Source: Pseudomonadales bacterium (lineage in GTDB: Bacteria; Pseudomonadota; Gammaproteobacteria; Pseudomonadales; UBA7239). From it: DNA of 5,436 bases. The DNA is taken from assembly GCA_020443005.1 (NCBI GenBank), contig JAGRJA010000379.1, positions 1 to 5,436 on the forward strand, read 5' to 3'. The stretch's first letter is position 1. Each line of letters begins with the position of its first letter. The translations under genes and the position numbers were made by a program. The notes beneath the pieces are model-generated. The model was not told the origin of the DNA and searched no databases. It saw only the letters and a program-made list of their open reading frames with translations. This document shows, in pieces, positions 1 to 5,436 of the stretch.

Positions 1-847
1 TCTTTCTTTGAACACCCAAAGCAACTACCGCAGAGATCTCGAAAAACTCGCGCACTATTGTGAACACAATAACATTAACGAACTGGCAGCCATTGATGCT
101 CATGCCATTCGCAGTCTGGTGACCGGCCTGCATCGAAAAGGGCTGGGAGGAAGATCGCTGGCTCGCCTGCTTTCTGCACTGCGAAATTTTTACCACTGGT
201 TACAGAAGAACAAGGTTGTACGCAACAATCCCGTACAGGGCATCTCGCCCCCCAAGTCGCCCTCACCCCTGCCCAAAACACTGGATGCCGATCGCATGGA
301 ACAGTTCCTGTCGATACCGGGAGACGACTGGTTAAGTGTTCGCGACCGGGCAATGCTTGAATTATTCTATTCTTCAGGGCTTCGGTTGTCAGAATTAACC
401 AGCCTTGACCTCCTGGATATCGATCTAGAGGACGCTTCCCTGAGCGTGACCGGCAAAGGCAATAAAACCCGCTCACTGCCGATCGGTCGTTATGCGATAA
501 AGGCCCTGAAAGAATGGTTTGCACTGCGTAATCAGATAAACCTGAACGACCACTCAGCTGTGTTTGTCAGTGAACGGGGGAACCGTATTCACCCGCGTAC
601 CGTGCAGGCCAGACTCAAACACTACAGTTTGCAACAGGGGACAGGTACACATATCAACCCGCATATGCTCAGGCATTCCTTTGCCAGCCACATGCTTGAA
701 TCCAGCAGTGATCTGCGCGCCGTACAGGAATTGCTGGGGCACGCCAATATTTCCACGACACAGGTCTATACCCACCTCGACTTCCAGCACCTCGCCAAGG
801 TTTATGACAAGGCACACCCGCGAGCACAACGAAAAAAAGAAAGCTGA
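1..847 (+). CDS. xerC: Tyrosine recombinase XerC, 5'-truncated by window edge
   Basis: Site-specific tyrosine recombinase. With XerD it resolves chromosome dimers at dif during division. The reading frame is open to the left edge (L-S before the TTG at 8), and this aligns with the LSPITLLNYQRQL region of E. coli XerC as I recall it, so the TTG is internal and about 22 N-terminal codons are missing. Numbering from that TTG, the N-terminal SAM-like core-binding domain covers roughly 1-80 and the catalytic domain 90-275. All catalytic residues are present: R126 (SSGLRLSEL), K150 (GKGNKTR), H219 and R222 (PHMLRHSF), H245 (LLGHANIS) and nucleophile Y254 (TQVYTHLD). Their spacing matches E. coli R148/K172/H240/R243/H266/Y275 exactly. 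The ending THLDFQHLAKVYDKAHPRA is typical of XerC rather than XerD. A yigB-like gene follows after 14 bp, the known XerC neighbourhood, which argues against a phage or integron integrase. Confidence 0.96.
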   Translation, partial: LSLNTQSNYRRDLEKLAHYCEHNNINELAAIDAHAIRSLVTGLHRKGLGGRSLARLLSALRNFYHWLQKNKVVRNNPVQGISPPKSPSPLPKTLDADRMEQFLSIPGDDWLSVRDRAMLELFYSSGLRLSELTSLDLLDIDLEDASLSVTGKGNKTRSLPIGRYAIKALKEWFALRNQINLNDHSAVFVSERGNRIHPRTVQARLKHYSLQQGTGTHINPHMLRHSFASHMLESSSDLRAVQELLGHANISTTQVYTHLDFQHLAKVYDKAHPRAQRKKES

Positions 848-861
848 AAATTTCTTGTGGC

Positions 862-1614
862 ATGAAAACCATTCGTCTGCTTACCTTTGACCTCGACAAT
901 ACACTGTGGAATAACAACCCTGTTATCGTGCGTGCCGAACACATACTTTATCAATGGCTGGAAAAAAACTGCGAAAGACTCACAAAAAGATTTTCGCCGC
1001 AAGACTTGATTGAACATCGTATGCAACTGCTTGAAAAACACCCGGAACTGATTGCGCAAATCAGCGAAGCAAGAAAGCGCTCCTTGCATTATTCGTTATT
1101 ACAGGCCGGTTATTCGACCGAAAGTGCACACGATGCCAGCAACAGGGCTTTTGCGATTTTCCTTGAAGCGCGAAACCGGGTTGAATTGTTTGGCGGCGTA
1201 CGGGATGAACTGCTTTCCCTGAAACAGGATTTTACAATTGGCGCACTGACCAACGGCAATGTTGAACTCCACAAGACCGATGCCGCTGATTTATTCGATT
1301 TTCATGTCAGTGCCGAGGATGTTAACGAGCGCAAACCCGGAAAAGCACAATTCCAATTCGCCCTGACAAGCGTCAATGCAGCACCGTGGCAATGCATCCA
1401 TATTGGCGATCATCCGCTGGATGATATTCGGGGTGCTGCCAGCCTTGGCATCAACACCATCTGGTTCAACATGACAGGCGAGGAATGGAATACAGAAAAA
1501 TATGGCATCAAACCGCAAAATTGTTATACAGCGGCAAACTGGAAAGCGATAGGTAAAACGATTCGCCTTATCGCGGCACAGACAGCTGATGAGAATATAA
1601 ACAAAAATGATTGA
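862..1614 (+). CDS. yigB: YigB-like HAD-family phosphatase
   Basis: Haloacid dehalogenase superfamily hydrolase of 250 residues, close to the usual length of E. coli YigB. YigB removes phosphate from 5-amino-6-(5-phosphoribitylamino)uracil in riboflavin synthesis and also acts on FMN and other small phosphates in the cytoplasm. Motif I is FDLDNTLW (D10 nucleophile, D12 acid/base), motif II is ALTNGN (T130), motif III is K158 in ERKPGK, and motif IV is GDHPLDD (D183, D187/D188, Mg2+ binding). Residues about 18-105 form the helical C1-type cap. The ATG at 862 is the sensible start, since motif I begins only nine residues later. No strong Shine-Dalgarno precedes it, so translation may be coupled to xerC 14 bp upstream. 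Its position after xerC supports the YigB call. The substrate is inferred from the family, and HAD enzymes are often promiscuous. Confidence 0.88.
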   Translation: MKTIRLLTFDLDNTLWNNNPVIVRAEHILYQWLEKNCERLTKRFSPQDLIEHRMQLLEKHPELIAQISEARKRSLHYSLLQAGYSTESAHDASNRAFAIFLEARNRVELFGGVRDELLSLKQDFTIGALTNGNVELHKTDAADLFDFHVSAEDVNERKPGKAQFQFALTSVNAAPWQCIHIGDHPLDDIRGAASLGINTIWFNMTGEEWNTEKYGIKPQNCYTAANWKAIGKTIRLIAAQTADENINKND

Positions 1615-2422
1615 TGCACTTGCAGGCCTGAAACCCGGTTTATTTTTATGCACACCTCAACGGAAACCTCGCGTTGGCATCAGCAGTTGTCTCTTGGGGG
1701 AGAATGTTCGCTATAACGGTAAAAGCAAAACACATCCTCTTATCCGGCATCATCTGGGCGATGTGTTCAGGCTGGAAGCCTTCTGCCCGGAAATAACTGC
1801 CGGCCTCGGCACTCCGCGCCCCCCCGTCCAGCTTGTCAAAAGCGAAGAAGGCGTGAAAGCGCAGGGTGTCGACAACAAAAGTATCGACATTACCAGCACA
1901 CTGATACAAACCTCAAAAAATTACATGCGTAACAAGCCGGATATTTCCGCCTATATTTTCAAGGCCAGATCACCCAGTTGCGGCTACGGAACTGCGGCTC
2001 TTTTCGATGACAACGGGCGAACGCTTGCGACGACCAATGGTCTGTTCGCCGATGCTATCGAGAAAAATTTTCCGGATTGCCTGCTGGTAGACGAGTCTTT
2101 TTTCTCCTGCAAAAACGCCTGCCTTCTTTTTATCTTTTTTTGTTACCTTCTGGATGAGGCGAAGATGCTGCAATACGCCCCCCATTACAGCCTCAACGCA
2201 AAAACCACTTCAAAAACCCCTGATGACTTTCTGAAACACTACGACTGGCTATGGGAAATACTTGTTCCGGAAGACAAGCCGAAACCACAATCCACCAATC
2301 CGAATTTTTCGCGAAATGAGACGAAAACTGCAAACCCCATCCATCGTGTAATAATGGCATTCAACCATGCAAGAAACGCTTCGCAGCTATCCGGCCAGTT
2401 AATAGACCGCATAAATCAGTAG
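1607..2422 (+). CDS. DUF523 family protein (TudS/YbbK-like) with unassigned C-terminal tail
   Basis: DUF523 proteins include TudS, a [4Fe-4S] enzyme that desulfurates 2-thiouracil. The domain spans roughly residues 21-165 of 271. Hallmarks are VGISSCLLGENVRYNG (C28), FCPEITAGLGTPRPPVQL (C60) and KARSPSCGYG (C125), the three cysteines expected to hold the cluster. The start is fixed: an in-frame TAA lies at 1598-1600 and there is no other ATG, GTG or TTG before C28, so the ATG that overlaps the yigB stop (ATGATTGA) is the only choice, suggesting translational coupling. Most single-domain DUF523 proteins are about 150-170 residues; the remaining ~105 here include a Cys-rich hydrophobic patch (168-182), a DDFLKHYDWLWEIL stretch and a polar linker. 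I do not recognise the DUF1722 domain that follows DUF523 in E. coli YbgA. T6 and T7 runs lie in the coding sequence near 2098-2141. The family is well supported; the desulfurase activity is inferred. Confidence 0.85.
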   Translation: MIDALAGLKPGLFLCTPQRKPRVGISSCLLGENVRYNGKSKTHPLIRHHLGDVFRLEAFCPEITAGLGTPRPPVQLVKSEEGVKAQGVDNKSIDITSTLIQTSKNYMRNKPDISAYIFKARSPSCGYGTAALFDDNGRTLATTNGLFADAIEKNFPDCLLVDESFFSCKNACLLFIFFCYLLDEAKMLQYAPHYSLNAKTTSKTPDDFLKHYDWLWEILVPEDKPKPQSTNPNFSRNETKTANPIHRVIMAFNHARNASQLSGQLIDRINQ

Positions 2423-2479
2423 GCAGTTTTTTGTTTGACCCACATTCGCTACAACATTCTTCAATCATTACGGTAAACC

Positions 2480-2498
2480 CTGTGGACGCCACAGTTTT
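2480..2498 (+). terminator. Candidate weak intrinsic terminator for xerC-yigB-DUF523 unit
   Basis: A perfect 6 bp stem, CTGTGG-ACG-CCACAG, is followed directly by TTTT. It sits 57 bp after the DUF523 stop and abuts the end of the convergent SDR gene. The stem is short and the T tract is only four long, so termination may be partial. Read from the other strand it has AAAA before the stem but only GGTTTAC after it, so it would be weaker in that direction. Confidence 0.45.
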
Positions 2499-3328
2499 CA
2501 CCCGCGCCCCAGAAAGGGCGTGTTGCGATAACCGGCAATACAACCACCATCACACAAAATATCAACACCGGTAAGATACCCTAAGCGCTTATCGGCACAA
2601 AATGCGAGAAGATGTGCAATTTCTTCTACTTTGCCATAACGCTTGATCGCGCAGAATTTAACCAGATTGTCAGCCCCATCTTTTTCAAGATCGCCCATAT
2701 CCGTTTCAAATGCACCGGGCGAAACCGATAGAACCCGCAATTTTTTTTCAGCAAATTTCGGGGCTTCATGCGCTGCATACCAGATCATGAAATTTTTTGA
2801 AATGGCATAGGCCAGACCTGATCGAAACTTTTTTGGAAGGATGCGTGTTCGAGACAGCATTTTTTTCAAGAACAATTCCGGGTCGTTACCACTCAATCGA
2901 TACGAACGCGCAGGAAGAATAATAGAAGGGGCAACATAGGCGCCCATCGAACTGACATCGATCAGGCAACCACCCTCGCTCATCACCTCATAAAAAACCT
3001 CATGGACATGAATGGTGCCCAAGGCATTTATTCTCAAAACCGATTCGGGGTCTCCCATGTTGGGTGAAATGCCAGCCGCATGAATAACCGCTGTAACATG
3101 ACCCAGATCACCTGCAACTTTCGCAAGATTTTCTACGGATACACGATCGCTGACATCACAGACAACGGCTGAAGCTTCAATGTTCACACTGCGCAACTCA
3201 TCCAGTGCCTTTTGTAGTTTCTGCTCTGTTCTGCCACTGATAACGATGGCATGTTTCTCCGCCATGACTTTTGCAGTCGCCAAACCCATCCCGCTGCCAC
3301 CACCTGTAATAACACAAACCTCTTTCAT
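2498..3328 (-). CDS. Short-chain dehydrogenase/reductase (SDR) with extended active-site insertion
   Basis: NAD(P)-dependent oxidoreductase with a classical SDR Rossmann fold, 276 residues, cytoplasmic, no signal peptide. Visible motifs are the cofactor loop TGGGSGMG (8-15), SGR (R33, which favours NADPH), D58 (CDVS), HAAG (83-86, the NNAG equivalent), N101, catalytic S126/S127, YAISK (Y174, K178) and SPGAFETD (203-210). Catalytic Ser and Tyr are about 47 residues apart, against roughly 13 in a typical classical SDR, so some 34 residues (about 137-171, basic and partly helical-looking) are inserted. A comparable insertion is known in Comamonas 3-alpha-hydroxysteroid dehydrogenase/carbonyl reductase, where it alters oligomer assembly. 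The ATG is the only start available: the upstream frame has no other start codon before an in-frame TAA at 3359-3361. GAGGG lies only 1 nt from the ATG, an unusually tight spacing. The gene is convergent with the DUF523 gene and separated from amtB by a terminator, so it is probably its own unit. The substrate cannot be read from the sequence. Confidence 0.9.
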   Translation of the reverse strand: MKEVCVITGGGSGMGLATAKVMAEKHAIVISGRTEQKLQKALDELRSVNIEASAVVCDVSDRVSVENLAKVAGDLGHVTAVIHAAGISPNMGDPESVLRINALGTIHVHEVFYEVMSEGGCLIDVSSMGAYVAPSIILPARSYRLSGNDPELFLKKMLSRTRILPKKFRSGLAYAISKNFMIWYAAHEAPKFAEKKLRVLSVSPGAFETDMGDLEKDGADNLVKFCAIKRYGKVEEIAHLLAFCADKRLGYLTGVDILCDGGCIAGYRNTPFLGRG

Positions 3329-3367
3329 TCCCTCACTGCACCTTTTTCCGGTTTCGATTTACCATTG

Positions 3368-3373
3368 ATTATC
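3368..3373 (-). promoter_or_regulatory. Possible -10 element for the SDR gene
   Basis: Read on the - strand this is GATAAT, 39 nt upstream of the SDR start codon, a five-of-six match to TATAAT. A -35 box about 17 nt upstream (TGTTTC) is poor. The gene needs a promoter in this interval because a strong terminator lies between it and amtB, but the assignment rests on a short AT-rich match. Confidence 0.22.
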
Positions 3374-3447
3374 CATCAAATGCCTTCGCTGAAACAGCAT
3401 GCAATCTAAACAGCCAGACAGCGCTCAACCTGTTACTGACGGGTTAT

Positions 3448-3479
3448 AGGCGGAAAGCACCGGGTGCTTTATCCCGCCT
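3448..3479. repeat. Strong imperfect palindrome / hairpin
   Basis: AAAGCAC (3454-3460) pairs perfectly with GTGCTTT (3464-3470) around a CGG loop. The stem continues with AGGCGG (3448-3453) against CCGCCT (3474-3479) across a 3 nt bulge (ATC). A further CGGGT (3440-3444) can pair with ACCCG (3488-3492). There is no T tract on either side, so it is not a standard intrinsic terminator. It could be a REP-like element, a structured RNA leader or a protein-binding palindrome. Only the structure is seen; the function is unknown. Confidence 0.6.
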
Positions 3480-3565
3480 GAAACGGTTACCCGCTACTTC
3501 CCCGGTCTGGAATATTGAACATGTTGTTATTTGCTCACGCCTCACAGGGTGGAATATCATTTCAG

Positions 3566-3591
3566 AAAAAAAAAGGCGCCCGAAGGCGCCT
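3566..3591 (-). terminator. Intrinsic terminator of the glnK-amtB unit
   Basis: On the - strand, GGCGCC-TTCG-GGCGCC is followed by nine T residues: a six-pair GC stem (seven with the flanking A-T pair), a stable UUCG-type tetraloop and a long U tract, beginning about 48 bp after the amtB stop. This is a textbook Rho-independent terminator. It separates amtB from the SDR gene further downstream on the same strand. Confidence 0.93.
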
Positions 3592-3611
3592 GAGTAGGTG
3601 TTAAGGAGAGT

Positions 3612-3641
3612 TAACAGGGGTTCTTTATCTGCTTCCTGTTA
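3612..3641 (-). repeat. Inverted repeat at the amtB stop
   Basis: TAACAGG (3612-3618) and CCTGTTA (3635-3641) are perfect 7 bp inverted copies with a 16 nt spacer; the right copy includes the amtB stop codon. An adjacent GTTAA-GGAGAG-TTAAC (3600-3615) overlaps it and would compete for pairing. This may fold in the amtB 3' untranslated region ahead of the terminator. It could also be chance. Confidence 0.35.
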
Positions 3642-4907
3642 CTTGGCAGAAATAAATTCTGGATAGGCTTCCATACCGCATTCTGCGATATCGACACCTT
3701 CGTACTCTTCCTCTTCACTGACGCGAATGCCCATAACTGCCTTGAGCACGCCCCAAACGATCAAGCTGGCTACGAATACCCATACGAAGATGGTTGCAGC
3801 GCCAATCAGCTGACCGCTGAAGCTTGATCCGTCATTGGTAATCGGCACCAGCAACAAACCGAGCAAGCCACATACACCGTGAACAGAGATCGCACCAACC
3901 GGATCATCAATTTTCATTTTGTCGAAGAACAGGATGGAGAACACAACCAATACACCACCGATGCCACCGAACAAAGTTGCTTGCAAGGCAGTAGGTGTAG
4001 AAGGCTCCGCAGTAATAGCAACCAGACCGGCGAGCGCTCCGTTCAAAGCCATGGTCAAATCAGCTTTACCGAACAACATACGCGCTACAATCAGTGCGGC
4101 AACCAGGCCACCGGCAGCCGCCGCGTTCGTGTTCAGGAAGACCATCGCAACTGCGTTGGCGTTGCCAATATCACCCAGTTTCAACACAGAACCACCGTTA
4201 AATCCGAACCATCCCAACCACAGGATGAATGTGCCGAGCGTAGCAAGTGGCAAGTTACAACCGGGAATCGGATGTACCTGTCCATCAGCACCGTATTTGC
4301 CTTTTCGAGCACCCAGCAGCAATACACCCGCCAAAGCTGCAGCAGCACCGGCCATGTGAACAATACCGGAACCGGCAAAATCACTGAAACCCAGGTCACC
4401 CAGTGTGTACATGCCAAATACAGCATTACCACCCCAAGTCCATGAGCCTTCAAGCGGGTAGATCAGACCGGTCATCGCTACAGAGAAAACCAGAAAGGCC
4501 CACAACTTCATGCGCTCAGCGACGGCACCAGACACGATGGACATCGCAGTTGCCACAAACACGACCTGAAAGAAGAAATCGGAAGCACCAGAGTAAATTG
4601 CACCGCCTTCAAAACCGTCTTCTCTCGCCGCAAAATCGCCCAGGGTTGTTGCGACATCCACATCCTGAATACCGGAGAGGAAGATGCTGCCTCCGTACAT
4701 GATGGCGTAACCGCAAACCAGGTACATCACACATGAAACGGCATACAGGGCAATGTTTTTAGTGAGAATTTCTGTGGTGTTCTTGGAGCGAACCAGACCG
4801 GCTTCAAGCATGGCAAAACCGGCTGCCATCCACATAACCAGAGCACCACACACCAGGAAGTAGAATGTATCCATGGCGTACTGTAAGTGAAAAATTTGTT
4901 CTTGCAT
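3639..4907 (-). CDS. amtB: Ammonium transporter AmtB
   Basis: Inner-membrane ammonium channel of the Amt/Mep/Rh family, a trimer with about 11 membrane segments per subunit. Numbering from the ATG at 4907 (422 residues), the twin pore histidines are H184 (DFAGSGIVHMAG) and H343 (AISVHGVCG). The recruitment-site region keeps D176, a WGG motif (W158) and FNGGS (F236, S240), and the family block MWMAAGFAMLEAGLVRSKNTTEIL lies near the N terminus. The tail GIRVSEEEEYEGVDIAECGMEAYPEF is the conserved cytoplasmic end that takes part in GlnK control. There is no cleavable signal peptide; the first helix starts near residue 12. Two ATGs are possible: GGAGG at 4916-4920 is 8 nt from the ATG at 4907 but only 2 nt from the one at 4913, so I chose 4907. 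The gene lies 15 bp after glnK, and its mRNA ends at the terminator at 3566-3591. Confidence 0.97.
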   Translation of the reverse strand: MQEQIFHLQYAMDTFYFLVCGALVMWMAAGFAMLEAGLVRSKNTTEILTKNIALYAVSCVMYLVCGYAIMYGGSIFLSGIQDVDVATTLGDFAAREDGFEGGAIYSGASDFFFQVVFVATAMSIVSGAVAERMKLWAFLVFSVAMTGLIYPLEGSWTWGGNAVFGMYTLGDLGFSDFAGSGIVHMAGAAAALAGVLLLGARKGKYGADGQVHPIPGCNLPLATLGTFILWLGWFGFNGGSVLKLGDIGNANAVAMVFLNTNAAAAGGLVAALIVARMLFGKADLTMALNGALAGLVAITAEPSTPTALQATLFGGIGGVLVVFSILFFDKMKIDDPVGAISVHGVCGLLGLLLVPITNDGSSFSGQLIGAATIFVWVFVASLIVWGVLKAVMGIRVSEEEEYEGVDIAECGMEAYPEFISAK

Positions 4908-4915
4908 GATCATAT

Positions 4916-4920
4916 CCTCC
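4916..4920 (-). promoter_or_regulatory. Ribosome binding site of amtB (decides start)
   Basis: GGAGG on the - strand, immediately after the glnK stop codon (TAA at 4925-4923). Its 8 nt spacing favours the ATG at 4907 over the ATG at 4913. Confidence 0.8.
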
Positions 4921-4922
4921 GC

Positions 4923-5261
4923 TTATACCGCATCGTTGCCGGTTTCACCGGTACGAATACGAATCACTTCTTCCAACGAAGAGATAAAGATCTTTCCGTC
5001 CCCGATTTTGCCTGTGTTGGCAGCCTTGCTGATGGCTTCAACAGCGCGATCCACCGTCTCGTCAGCAACAGCTATCTCCAGTTTTACTTTAGGCAAAAAA
5101 TCCACCACATACTCTGCACCTCGATACAGTTCTGTGTGGCCTTTTTGTCGGCCAAAACCTTTCACTTCCGAAACGGTGACACCTTGCACACCAATCTCGG
5201 AAAGCGACTCTCTTACATCATCAAGCTTGAAAGGCTTGATAATCGCAGTCACTAGTTTCAT
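4923..5261 (-). CDS. glnK: Nitrogen regulatory protein PII (GlnK type)
   Basis: Trimeric cytoplasmic PII signal protein, 112 residues, the standard length. It senses 2-oxoglutarate and ATP/ADP, is uridylylated by GlnD when nitrogen is scarce, and binds AmtB to block ammonium entry when nitrogen is plentiful. The T-loop runs about 37-55 (GRQKGHTELYRGAEYVVDF) with the uridylylation site Y51. The B-loop TGKIGDGKIF (83-92) and the C-terminal nucleotide-binding part VIRIRTGETGNDAV (R101, R103) are intact. The start is secure: MKLVTAIIKPFKLDDV is the canonical N terminus, with GAGGAG six nt upstream. Adjacency to amtB identifies it as the GlnK paralogue rather than GlnB, although sequence alone does not sharply separate the two. 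No sigma-54 site or other promoter is evident in the 48 bp upstream. Confidence 0.97.
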   Translation of the reverse strand: MKLVTAIIKPFKLDDVRESLSEIGVQGVTVSEVKGFGRQKGHTELYRGAEYVVDFLPKVKLEIAVADETVDRAVEAISKAANTGKIGDGKIFISSLEEVIRIRTGETGNDAV

Positions 5262-5267
5262 AACATT

Positions 5268-5273
5268 CTCCTC
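5268..5273 (-). promoter_or_regulatory. Ribosome binding site of glnK
   Basis: GAGGAG on the - strand with a 6 nt gap to the glnK ATG. This is near-optimal strength and spacing, consistent with high expression of a signalling protein. Confidence 0.8.
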
Positions 5274-5309
5274 AATAGTTACTTTGATAAACGCACAAGT
5301 TGCATTTAC

Positions 5310-5436
5310 TTATTCGATAGGCATGCTGTAGGTCAGCGCGATTTTCAGGTCGTCGTCATAACCGCCCTTGCCACTCACTTCAGTGTCATCGTCAATAATC
5401 TGGCTGAAAGTAAATGACAGGTTGTCGTTATAGGCA
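5310..5436 (-). CDS. C-terminal end of probable outer-membrane beta-barrel (TorF-like porin), partial
   Basis: A - strand frame runs from the right edge to a TAA at 5312-5310, giving 41 residues that end in a DDDLKIALTYSMPIE tail. The two stretches NDNLSFTFSQII and DDLKIALTYSMPI alternate polar and hydrophobic residues as in paired transmembrane beta strands, joined by an acidic/glycine turn (DDDTEVSGKGGYDDD). A last strand close to the C terminus is typical of outer-membrane barrels. From memory of the family, putative porins of the TorF/TIGR02001 type are commonly encoded just upstream of glnK-amtB in gammaproteobacteria, which fits this position. The gap to glnK is 48 bp on the same strand, consistent with one transcript. 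The start and most of the protein are outside the window, so the family call rests mainly on strand pattern and context. Confidence 0.7.
   Translation of the reverse strand, partial: AYNDNLSFTFSQIIDDDTEVSGKGGYDDDLKIALTYSMPIE

Larger units (their letters stand above)
3329..3638. other. Gene-free interval between SDR gene and amtB
   Basis: These 310 bp show no convincing coding region on either strand. They hold a possible SDR promoter (near 3368-3373), a strong imperfect palindrome (3448-3479), an 8 bp palindrome AACATGTT (3518-3525), the amtB terminator (3566-3591) and short inverted repeats just after the amtB stop. GGAATAT occurs twice (3508-3514 and 3551-3557). The remainder is unremarkable. 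Confidence 0.7.

Noticed and set aside
8..10. TTG as the true start of the recombinase
   Set aside because: The frame is open to the left edge and the preceding residues align with XerC, so the codon is internal and the gene is cut by the window edge.
75..524. Open frame on the - strand within xerC
   Set aside because: It overlaps the conserved catalytic region of xerC and shows no family features.
2110..2150. Transmembrane helix in the DUF523 protein tail
   Set aside because: The hydrophobic run is only about 12 residues and is followed by charged residues, too short for a membrane span.
2505..2520. CGCCC/GGGCG stem at the end of the SDR gene as a terminator
   Set aside because: It has five pairs, lies inside the coding sequence and has no T tract.
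3440..3492. tRNA-like or terminator reading of the intergenic hairpin
   Set aside because: There is no cloverleaf, anticodon stem or T-loop GTTCRA motif, and no T tract on either side.
3879..4445. Long open frames on the + strand across amtB (also 3919-4359)
   Set aside because: They are antisense to an unmistakable AmtB, have low-complexity compositions rich in Thr/Gln or Pro/Ala, and match no protein family I know.
5290..5306. Sigma-54-like GCAC...TTGCA near glnK
   Set aside because: It reads on the + strand, pointing away from glnK, and the gap between the two halves is 3 nt rather than the required 5.
4906..5331. Open frame on the + strand opposite glnK
   Set aside because: It is antisense to a complete PII gene with all motifs, has a Ser/Thr-rich composition and no recognisable domain.

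Overview
The window reads as ordinary chromosomal DNA from a gammaproteobacterium. The best clues are the xerC-yigB pair, an arrangement also known in E. coli, and a glnK-amtB ammonium-sensing and transport pair whose AmtB resembles those of environmental or marine gammaproteobacteria. Species cannot be named from the sequence. I see no insertion sequence, prophage, CRISPR array, tRNA or rRNA.

Left block, + strand (1-2422): the 3' part of xerC (its first ~22 codons lie outside the window), a YigB-like HAD phosphatase 14 bp downstream, and a DUF523/TudS-type protein whose ATG overlaps the yigB stop by 8 bp. This looks like one transcription unit. It joins chromosome-dimer resolution, a probable flavin-precursor phosphatase and a probable Fe-S desulfurase-like enzyme. 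A small hairpin followed by TTTT lies just before the convergent next gene.

Middle (2498-3638), - strand: a short-chain dehydrogenase/reductase with all catalytic residues but a long insertion between the catalytic Ser and the YxxxK motif. Next comes a 310 bp gene-free interval holding a strong unexplained hairpin and a textbook intrinsic terminator for the genes to the right.

Right block, - strand (3639-5436): read in transcription order, the 3' end of a probable outer-membrane beta-barrel protein, then glnK (PII signal protein), then amtB (ammonium channel), then the terminator. GlnK binds AmtB and closes it when nitrogen is plentiful. The porin-like gene directly upstream may supply outer-membrane passage or be co-regulated. 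No promoter is evident in the 48 bp before glnK, so the three genes are probably transcribed together from a promoter beyond the right edge.

Nothing here amounts to a clearly new system. The most useful second looks are the SDR insertion, the unassigned C-terminal third of the DUF523 protein, the intergenic hairpin and the porin-glnK-amtB linkage.
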